DNA from: Labia minor
Taxonomy: Eukaryota > Arthropoda > Insecta > Dermaptera > Spongiphoridae
Length of the DNA stretch: 64,000 nucleotides
Direction of reading: 5' to 3'
Assembly: GCA_963082975.1 (NCBI GenBank)
Contig: OY720344.1
Coordinates: 79,348,053-79,412,052, forward strand
A model generated the notes under the pieces. That model saw only the letters and a program-made list of their open reading frames with translations. It was not told where the DNA came from and did no database searches. Both the position numbers and the translations under genes were made by a program. The first letter of the stretch is position 1; each line of letters begins with the position of its first letter. Below are positions 55,702 to 64,000 of the stretch, in pieces.

Positions 55702-56762
55702 AACCTGTTATATCAATAAAAACCTATAATGGCACATTCGGTCACTGTTTTAAACTGTAAATACAAACCATGCTTATGATTTAACATAGCGTTTCATTAA
55801 TTTCCCTATATATTAAAGTGGTTTTATACTATATCATTAAAAAACAGATTGCTCAAAAACTGTGCATGATACAAAAAAACCAAGGCCAGATTTGGATTCA
55901 GCTCAAAAAAATCTATAAACATCACCTATTAACGTGAAAAAAGTTTTCAAAAAAATTTTTTTGTTGGCCTGTGTTATTCAAAAATTCAACTATATAAAAT
56001 AAATTTTTTTTTTATTTACTTGTTTTCAATCTATAAAAATACTGTTAATTAATAATATTTGTTTCCACTTTGAAATTTACAATTATTAAAATAATAATTA
56101 ATATTTTGCAAATAAACAAATCAAATTATATTATATAAATATTAAAATGAATATATATTTTTTAATTTATTTCACATTCTTATATTATTTGCCATACAAT
56201 TCAACAGTTGTGACTTGTTGAAAGTGTAAAAGAGTCACTCAATCAAATAAATAAAAAATAAGAAAAAATATTATGCAAATATTATTTATTTCAACGAAAT
56301 AAACGACAAAGAGGGAAGTTTGTATACTTCAAAAAATCATTGTTTGTAAGAAAATGAATAAATTTGATCTTCTTTAAGAAAAGTGCATATGGTTCAATAT
56401 CAACTACAATCATTACGTTTCATTGATGGCTCTTGTATATTAATTAATATTTAATATTTATTTTTATATAATTTACAAAACTTTATTTATAATTTTTAGT
56501 ATAAATATATTTTATGATATTATGATATTCTTAACATAATAACTGAGATTCAGTAATATTTGCGTATATTTTACATTATTTTTTTTTTATAAATGTGAAT
56601 ATAAATTTACCTTTTAATTATATGTTATAAATTCTCTTGTATGACATCATTAAACATCAAAAAAAAATCAACTTTTGTTTTTTTGTCTATCATTATATAT
56701 ATATATATATAAATATATATATATGTGTAATATGTGAAATATTTATATATATATTATATATA

Positions 56763-57663
56763 CGAGGTAGGGTCAAAAAGTTCGCGGAATTGGTTATTAA
56801 AAATTTATTAAAAATATTTATAACATTCTTACATTATTTCCCTTCAAAATACTCTCCTCCTGCATCTACACATTTATTCCACCGTTCATATAATTGTTGG
56901 AAAGACTCTTGAAAGCCGTTTTTTGAAAGTTCCTTCAGCCGCTCCGTCGCATTTTCAATCACCTCTGACGAATCAGCAAAACGATGTCCCTTCAATGCCA
57001 TTTTTAACCTTGGAAACAGGTAGAAATCTGGTGGTAGAATATGGAGGATGTTCCAGAGTGGTAACATTATGCTTGGCAAGGTATTGTTTCACCATTAGGG
57101 ATCGATGTGCTGGGGCATTGTCGTGCAACAAACACCAGTCATTCTCTGCCCATTTTTCAGGTCGTTTTCGTCTAATTGCATCTCGTAGCCGTTTTAAGAT
57201 CTCTGTGTACAATTCTTTATTTACTGTTCTCCCTTCAGGAATAAATTCATAATGAATCACTTCACGGTAATCAAGTGGAAGGCCGCCCAGTCCGAACGTC
57301 ATCACCAATTGTTGTGCGACCGTCGCGAAAACGCTTATGCCACTCGTAAACTGCTGATTTCTTCATCGCAGAATTTCCGTATGCTTTTTTTAGCATCTCA
57401 AGAGTCTCCGAGGGTGATTTCTCCAGCAACACACAGAATTTAATATTACCACGCTGCTGTAATGACGACATTGCACAATCCGACGAAAGAAAGAAACTAC
57501 GATCTACAATATTAAACACGCACGGAACCAACTACAACTGCCTGCTAACCTCAAAAGCACATTCACTACCAGTTATGCCAACCTCACAAACAAAAATTTC
57601 CCTTTCAGCTAAGAAATACTTGACTATAAGCGACCATTCCGCGAACTTTTTGACCCTACCTCG
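56763..57663 (-). mobile_element. mariner element, internally deleted, TA-flanked
   Basis: Near-perfect 27-bp inverted ends (CGAGGTAGGGTCAAAAAGTT and its inverse), TA at 56761-56762 and 57664-57665. At 901 bp it is about 400 bp shorter than full-length mariners. The transposase lies on the minus strand. Confidence 0.93.
56834..57478 (-). pseudogene. mariner transposase (SETMAR-like), deleted and frameshifted
   Basis: The minus-strand ATG near 57471 begins MSSLQQRGNIKFCVLLEKSPSETLEMLKKAYG, the helix-turn-helix part, reaching a DVRTGRPST linker. A deletion near 57300 then joins to a late segment LDYREVIHYEFIPEGRTVNKELYTE..., DNAPAHRS (second catalytic Asp) and PPYS. After a frameshift the end reads LPPDFYLFPRLKMALKGHRF and KCVDAGGEYFEGK. 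The first catalytic Asp region is lost, so it is inactive. Confidence 0.9.
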
Positions 57664-58495
57664 TATGTGTAATATAGATCCCTTTCTCTCTCTTTCTCCT
57701 ATTACGTATATATCTATACACGTATAAACTTTTATTTTTTATAACATTGTGCATTCATTCAACCAAAAAGTATGTTTTTTTTCTACACCAATCCACCTAT
57801 CAATATATTGAGTTTTTTTTCCTGTTTTCATTTCCCTGTCGACAATAAGAAATAAGAAAGGGAAACCTTAAAGTCAATTCAAAAGGGTTTTTTCAATGAA
57901 AACTCTTTTATTTTCTTTTTTCTCTAATAATTGATTTTTACAAAAGAAAAATAATAATCCCTTTTTTATATTCTTTATAATAATAGCTATTTTATTTAAT
58001 ACAAGGAGCATTTTATTTAAATTTAATATTTTTTGTCATTTATTAATAAGAATATAATCGGAATATTAAAATATGAAAATATACTGAAAATATTTCAAAA
58101 TATCTATAAGAAATTAATTCGTGAATTTTTGGACGCATCTATATATCTATATATAGCTTTTTATTATAGTTATTATTAGTTATTATAGTTATTATAGTTT
58201 TTATTTTGAAAGGTATAAAAGATACTCTTTCTCGCGATTCGATCATTATAAAATAAATAAAAAGTATATTTTTGTTTTATTTAAAGAAAAAATAATATAC
58301 CAATATATATTTGTTAAGGGAATTTTTATTTAAAGACCACATTGTTTGTATTAATTACTTTTAGTAACTAACTCCTTTTGTATTGTTCCGATTATTTTTT
58401 TTTCAACGGATATTGAAACAGGATAGATTTTCATTTTGAACGTATTTAAAAATATTTCATAGCATTAAAATTAATGATGAATTCTTAATAATAGG

Positions 58496-58902
58496 AATTA
58501 CTTCATATTCAACGAAAAACGTTGGGCGCATTTAGTTCTATGCAATTAACTTCCTTTATAGAGCTATAATTCATATATATATATACTAAGATACATATCA
58601 CACTAAAACACTTAATTAACAAGTAACACTATTTCTTCAAATATAATCAACTATTTTGGATTTGAATTTAATAAAAAATCTTTTAAATTTTGATACATAC
58701 TTTGATATAAGAATATTACAGTGAAAATTAATAAAAGATTAATTTCTTAGCTCTTAAAAAATCAATTTTATTGCATGATAAAAAAATTTGTCAGTTTATG
58801 AGTTTAATAAAATTTTTATTATTACAAAAATTTGACTTGATTGTTCATATAAATAAATTAAACGAAATGCGCCAAACGTTTTTCGTTGAATATGAAGCAA
58901 TT
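58496..58902. mobile_element. MITE with ~40-bp inverted ends
   Basis: Left AATTACTTCATATTCAACGA...GGCGCATTT and right AAATGCGCC...TCGTTGAATATGAAGCAATT are inverse copies with about three differences. 407 bp, AT-rich, no frame. No clear target duplication, so the superfamily is open. Confidence 0.75.
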
Positions 58903-59514
58903 CATCCATCAACTTTGTCAGGCTTATAGAAAAATTATTTTATTCTTTTTAGTCCATTGGAAAAACGTTATTTTATAAAAAATTTTTATATTTATATTTT
59001 TAATTTATATCTTCCTCTATTTTTGAATAAAAGTAAATGCTGTCATTTAAATTTTGTCATTTTTCATTAATGGAATAATTAAGTGAATTATAAAATATAA
59101 TTTAGAAGATATATTGATTATAAAAAATATGGATGATAAAGGTATAAAGAGAAAATTGTTAATCTAGAGGTTACACTTAAAGAGAGGAAGGATCCTTTAA
59201 GACCGCTGATGCGATAAAAACATTTTTAATAAGTTACCCTTTGAACTTTATTTTCTTAGAGCATGTAAATAGACCCTCTTCTCACGGGATAAGAAACTAT
59301 GCCAACCAAATATACATAGAGAGAGATTTAGTGAGTCAAATTTCAATTTTAATGAACCACCATCCAAAGGGTAATCAACTGATGGGAATAGAAATGAAAG
59401 GAATTTTCGAATTAATTTCAATAATAAGTAATTGAGAAGTTATAAAGATTGGTTGAGGGAATTAATTAAAGTGAATAAAAAAATGAATAAAATGAAAACA
59501 GAATTTTATTAACT

Positions 59515-60600
59515 AATAATCTATCTATCTATCTTTAACTTCTTGGCCGCAGCAACTACATTCCTCCAAGTATCCCTATCCTGAGCTACAACCATAATGA
59601 TTTCTCCCAACTCCCTTCTGACCCATGTCGAAAGTATCGGACAATTGATTTCCGCATTTTACTCTTTTTTACTATCTTCAAGACAAATTTGAATTATCGG
59701 GATCTATTGAGTCATACGTATGCTTTACTAAAGTCTACAAATAATTGGTGAACAAAAATATTGAATTCGAGTTTTTTTTTCTAATACCTGCCTTAATGAA
59801 AATATCTGATCTAATGTTGATCGATTTGGCCTGAACCCGCATTGATATCCTCCTAATATTTCCTCCGCCTATATACCATATTCTATACCATATTCTATAA
59901 AAGAATATAATATTTCTTAATCATTTCATTTTGATGAATTAGAAAAAAATTATAAATTGCATCCTCTTCCAGCCCAATTCATTTACCCATGTTGCATAAG
60001 GCATCTATATTTCTTAATTTGGCAAGAACACTTTCCATTTTTTAAAATTTAAAATAGAGGGAGAGAGAAAGGTTCTAATTATATTCGAATGGTATATCTA
60101 TTATTGATATAAGAAGTTTTTAAATTATCAATATAAACATAGATTTATTTTAAATATTCTCAGGTAGTACCCCTAGTTTAAAAAAATATACAACTTTTAA
60201 AGTATTATATTTACACTCATATTTCTGAATTTAATACCAAGTTGATTTTCAAAATTTTCTATTTTATTTGCATGTGATTGATTACCTGTATTAAAATTTA
60301 AACAAAATATTGAAACAAAAACAAAGATAATAAAATTTAGTCATTTTAATTGATGTTTTAAAAATAGTTTTGTATTCATAAAACATTAAAAATAATATAT
60401 TCTTTTTTCTATATTAGACATTGATAAAATTTATACCCTTCACTTTCAAATAAAAAAGAAGAAATATTCAAATATATAGAAAGAATAAATAAAAATTAAG
60501 TTAAATATGATCTAAATATTTTATTAAATTAATTAAAATAAGAACTTTTAGAATAAATTGTTTAATTGAAATGATATTTGATTATTAGAATTTAAAATAA
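59515..60600 (-). mobile_element. Internal Helitron fragment with non-LTR RT scraps
   Basis: It follows the same order as H4 in reverse orientation (CTTGGCCGCAGCAACTACATT, CTGAGC, then TCCTCCGCCTATA, AATTGC..CCTCTTCCAGCCCAATTCATTTACC) but lacks both Helitron ends and many internal parts. It directly abuts the 5' end of H6. Confidence 0.65.
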
Positions 60601-60602
60601 AA

Positions 60603-63038
60603 TCTATATATATAAAAAAAGGTTTTTGTCTGCACATTGCTCAGAATTTAAAATTTTTTGAATATCTTCGCGTTTCATGACCTCTAGAATCCAAAAGTGA
60701 CTTTAGAATTTTTCATGTCTGTCTGTCTGTCGGTCTGTCTGTCCGGAAAATTACTATTTTATAGACTCAGAATTGGCTGAACCGATTTCTTTGAAATTAC
60801 ATCACAATATTCTTATATACCCTTAGAGTAACATAGGCTATAAATTTTATTTATATCTCAACAATAACCGCAGAAATTAATTTTTTAAAGTTTATATAAT
60901 TCTCCGTGTTGTTCATTCAAGAGCCTGGCGTGGCCCACTGGTTCTAGCGGAAACATTTTAAACAATGAATTATCATAGCCATTCCCAATCAAAGAATTAT
61001 TATAATATTTCACTTTTTATTTTAAAAATTCTAATATTTAAATATCAATTCAATTAAATCATTTATTCTAAAAGTTCCCATTTTAATTAATTTAATAAAA
61101 TATTTAGATCATATTTATATTAACTTAATTTTTATTTATTCTTTCTATATATTTGAATATTTCTTCTTTTCTATTTGAAAGTGAAAGGTTAAAAAATCTC
61201 GCTAAGAACATTCAATATTTCTATACACAAATTATTCAGAGTATTGGCAAAGCGTATCACTCACAATCAGTGTAAATTGAAATTTATATAAATTAACAAA
61301 GTGAAAATTTTTATTTGTTTAAATTTTATTACAATGAATCAAAAAAATTAAATATATAGATCACATGATTAAGAGAAGCAAGAAACTTGAGAGAATATAA
61401 CTGTTGGACGGAGGTCGGACATGACAGAAACTGTAAGCGAAATCTTCATATTGCGACTAATAATTTTCAAATCCCCTAGCACCGCAGAATTAGATAAGTT
61501 TCTTTTAAGGGAGGAAAATAACTATGATCTAAAAAAATTAATAATTGAACTTAATAATAAAAAAAACAAATAAATCAATTAATTTAAATTAATACTATTA
61601 ATGAATGTATATATTGGTAATTTATCTATAGTTTTATACCGTTAATTTTTATATATTGTCTCAAGTCTCTATTTTTGCATTTTCCCAAGTTTCATTATAA
61701 TTAAAAATATTTAATAATAATCTAGCAATGAAAATAAAATATCAAAATGTAATGATCAAGAAATATTATACTCTCTATTTCACTATTATAACATAGAAAA
61801 TACTTAAGAACCATAGGCGGAGGAAATATTAGGAGATATCATTGCGGGTTCAGGCCAAATCGATCAACATTAATTAAGATATTTAAATTATGATAGATAA
61901 TAGGAAAAAAACCGCGAATTCAATATTTCTGTTCACTAATTATTTGTAGACTTTATTAAAACATACACATGACTCAATATAGATCAGCATAAACTTTTTC
62001 AAATTTTGATCTTCAAATTTGTCTTGAAGTTAGTAAAGAAAGAATAAGATGAAGAAATCAATTGTAAAATGTTAGGTTACCCAGACGACTTAAATATAAT
62101 AGGAGATTAGGAAATTGCAATTGCAGATAGCGAGGAAAAATTAATGGAGGTTTGAAATTAAAAGGGATAAGAAAAAATATTTAGTAACAAAGAGGAAGAG
62201 TATTAACATACAAAATCTTAAGATACAAAATGTAGAATTTGAATATGTAGAAAAATTGAATGTAATCACGAAGGATAATAATATTTGAGAAGAATTTAAA
62301 TCGGGGTTGCAATTGGGAAACGCCTGTTATCTTGCAATAAAGAGGCTTATCTCTTCAAAATTATTATCAAAGGGAATATATAAAAAAATTATTTTCCCTG
62401 TTGCATTATATGGGTGGGAGGCATGGACTATGACCCTGGGAGATGAGAGTAGATTCAGAGTATTTGAGAATAGGATTCTTCCCTACATTTATTGGCCAAA
62501 GAAAGATGAGGTCACCGGGGAATGGAGGAGACTGCATAACAAGAAATTGCATGGCCTCTCTGCATCTTCAGAAATAGCTAGGGTTATAATAGGGAAAAAG
62601 CTGCGATAGGCAGGACACGTGGCTAGAATGGGAGAGGAAAAATATATTGGTGGGGAGACCGATTGGAAAACGTCCGCTTGGAAAACCAATGGCGCGTAGG
62701 AAGGGACGACAGAGAGATGGGACAAGGGCTCAGGATAGGGACACTTGGAGAAATGTGGTTGTTGCGGCCAAGAACTTTCGAGTATCTTTGAGCCACATAG
62801 ATAGATAGATATAACATATACAATAATAATAAATATAATTAATTTACTGATTAAATTGAAATATATTTTTAAATAAGAACACAAAAAGAAATGAATGTTT
62901 TTTGTAATATACGGATTGAAACAAAATGGATGAAAACCTTTTACTACTTTCAACCAAATACTTTGTACCACTCGGGGGTACAGGGGGCGGAGCCCCCGTC
63001 AAGGTGTGAAGAGCGCCGAAGGCGCTCTGAGCAGCTAG
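60603..63038 (+). mobile_element. Helitron H6, full length, + orientation
   Basis: 5' A|TCTATATATATAAAAAAAGG at 60603; 3' hairpin GAGCGCC-GAA-GGCGCTC (63011-63027), end GAGCAGCTAG|T at 63038. Same 5' and 3' subfamily as H4. It holds the most complete copy of the non-LTR RT tail. 2436 bp, no Rep/helicase. Confidence 0.9.
61830..62800 (+). pseudogene. Non-LTR reverse transcriptase C-terminal part inside Helitron H6
   Basis: In broken frames: [14 protein letters not shown] (61850 region), a D-S-I segment, MLGYPDDLNIIGD, then an open run of 100 codons (62307-62609) with LGNACYLAIKRLISSKLLSKGIYKKIIFPVALYGWEAWTMTLGDESRFRVFENRILPYIYWPKKDEVTGEW-like content, then AGHVARMGEE and a DRDTWRNVVVAAKNFRVS tail. 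These are RT palm, thumb and C-terminal motifs of an insect endonuclease/RT element. YPDD replaces the usual YADD. It never reaches a poly(A) end; the Helitron 3' end follows. Confidence 0.82.
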
Positions 63039-63328
63039 TATTATATAAATTCTTTGTTTGGGAATTGCTAGAATTATTAATTTATATTCATTCATAAAGT
63101 AAATCGGGATGTTTCAGTGAGCCGCAAGAGGCTCTTGAATGAACAACACGGAGTATTATATAAATATTAAAAAAATAATTTCTGCGGTTATTGATCAGAT
63201 ATTTATAAAATATATAGCCTATGTTATTATATATATTTAAATTAAGAAAAAAACTAATGAAGATGATTTTTCCCAGAGATGTGATCAATAAAACACAATT
63301 TTTCTTTATAACTACTATCTCTGGTGTG

Positions 63329-63359
<31 letters not shown>

Positions 63360-63541
63360 GATATATATATAGAATAATAAATAATAATAATAATATAATA
63401 AATAATCTATATATATATCTATATATATATCTATATATAGATATATATATATAGAGAGAGAGAGAGATTGTAAACATCTTAGAGGTACATTATTCATTGT
63501 ATTATATCAATTTGTTATAATTTGTTGTATTGATGTTACAG
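63039..63541. other. Intron end with Helitron scrap and AT microsatellite
   Basis: 63050-63240 matches part of the Helitron H4 5' region (GAGCCGCAAGAGGCTCTTGAATGAAC); 63331-63455 is an AT-rich microsatellite (ATAG/TATA) and a short (GA)n. A pyrimidine-poor acceptor TTGATGTTACAG closes the intron. Confidence 0.6.
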
Positions 63542-63693
63542 ATCAAGCTCGCGGTCCGGTCTGGCATACTTGGCTTCCCGTCGGAGCAGTCGAGGTTCAA
63601 CGCAGGCATCCGCCGAGGATATTGCCCCCCTTAACTTCCATAATACAGTCCGGGGTAAACAGCGACGCACAAGCAACTTCCTCGAATTGCCTG
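63542..63693 (+). CDS. Host gene, downstream coding exon
   Basis: Acceptor TGTTACAG at 63541 and donor CTG|GTAGGT at 63693 (alternatively TAG|GTACC at 63697). The first base completes the AG left by the exon ending 38211 to an Arg codon. Reading on gives SSSRSGLAYLASRRSSRGST, then EDIAPLNFHNTVRGKQRRTS and NFLELP without a stop. Serine/arginine sites (RRSSRGS, RRTS) look like kinase targets. Codon composition is balanced, unlike the AT-rich surroundings. The sequence style suggests a conserved regulatory region of a signalling protein; an RGK-type small GTPase is a guess only. Confidence 0.75.
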
Positions 63694-64000
63694 GTAGGTA
63701 CCATTGATTTCATATTCTATTCGATTTTGTTTATCTAAACGGAGTGATTGATCCATCTTTGATCATTTGTTTGCCAGCCGATTACCACGAGGTTGCAAAT
63801 GTTTCGTGTTTAATCTGTACAACGTGAACAACGTTTCATTATTCTCAGTTGGTTTAATTTTGGGTAAAGGGAGAGGAGTAAGGCGGAGTGAGGGAATCAA
63901 TGCCAGGATTTTGATTTGATTCTAATCTCAGATTAATCTTTTTGTATTGCATATTAATACATGTTCAAATATATTTAAATATATTTAAATTACGCCTATC

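Larger units (their letters stand above)
52455..55973 (+). mobile_element. DNA transposon with CACAGGCCAAC ends and TTA duplication, split by Helitron H5
   Basis: Left end TTA|CACAGGCCAAC (52452-52465) and right end GTTGGCCTGTG|TTA (55963-55976): 11-bp perfect inverted repeats and a 3-bp duplication. Without Helitron H5 (52648-55111) the element is about 1055 bp. It contains the Cys-rich ORF at 55264-55701. Superfamily not assigned; 3-bp TTA duplications are known for PIF/Harbinger, but the ends do not look like that group. Confidence 0.75.
38212..63541 (+). other. Large intron of the host gene (~25.3 kb)
   Basis: Begins GTGAATTC and ends TTGATGTTACAG. All elements listed between these coordinates lie inside it. 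Segments 38220-40580, 41170-43150, 43590-44200, 56000-56760, 57670-58490 and 58910-59510 are AT-rich and show no gene; an ATT microsatellite lies at 38275-38310. A small GC-richer patch at 39240-39390 has no frame. Confidence 0.65.

Noticed and set aside
59241-59435. 64-codon frame as a possible small gene
   Set aside because: AT-rich intron, no recognisable motif, no splice or promoter support.

Overview
This is a very AT-rich animal window, almost certainly from an insect. It contains Bel/Pao, Ty3/gypsy, CsRn1-type gypsy, mariner, piggyBac, hAT, Helitron and Helentron elements, introns with AT tracts and long GT/GACA/TATG microsatellites, and no bacterial operon structure. I cannot name the species. 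Most of the window is transposable elements nested in one another. The only convincing host gene is a pair of phase-compatible exons on the + strand at 37853-38211 and 63542-63693, separated by an intron of about 25.3 kb that holds everything between them.

Layout. 0-1.4 kb: a tRNA-like SINE head and two tandem ~500-bp units carrying a reverse-transcriptase (RT) scrap. 1.6-5.4 kb: a decayed minus-strand gypsy element, interrupted by a piggyBac with TTAA target duplication and by a mariner remnant. 5.5-6.7 kb: an internally deleted hAT. 7.2-11.45 kb: a Bel/Pao element that keeps gag, protease and the integrase tail but has lost RT, RNase H and most of the integrase. 11.5-14.9 kb: a piggyBac MITE, a mariner and a broken hAT. 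16.4-21.2 kb: a cluster of Helitrons with A|T insertion sites, two of them directly abutting. 22.3-25.6 kb: a Helentron fragment with its endonuclease, a Helentron-derived repeat and a 1-kb near-perfect foldback palindrome. 25.8-30.5 kb: a near-complete CsRn1-type gypsy inserted in a Helentron-like repeat. 33.1-37.0 kb: the most unusual item. 38.2-63.5 kb: the intron, with large Helitrons, a hAT, a mariner and an unassigned DNA transposon that carries a Cys-rich ORF.

The stand-out object is a 3.9-kb LTR element at 33127-37038. Its two 538-bp LTRs differ at only about two positions and it is flanked by TATG duplications. It has one open frame of about 880 codons: a stretch resembling the DNA-binding N-terminal region of the chromatin protein DEK, then an acidic run, gypsy Gag, two CCHC knuckles, an aspartic protease and a long Lys/Glu-rich tail. 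There is no RT, RNase H or integrase. It looks like a young non-autonomous retrotransposon that captured a host chromatin domain and must be moved in trans.

A second theme is rolling-circle elements. Canonical Helitrons (TC...hairpin...CTAG) carry a piece of a non-LTR retrotransposon RT, and two small ones carry a tRNA-Leu-like segment. Three other repeat families have the plan of Helentron-derived non-autonomous repeats: inverted subterminal repeats, a central microsatellite and a 3' stem-loop. All calls come from reading the sequence; no database search was run.
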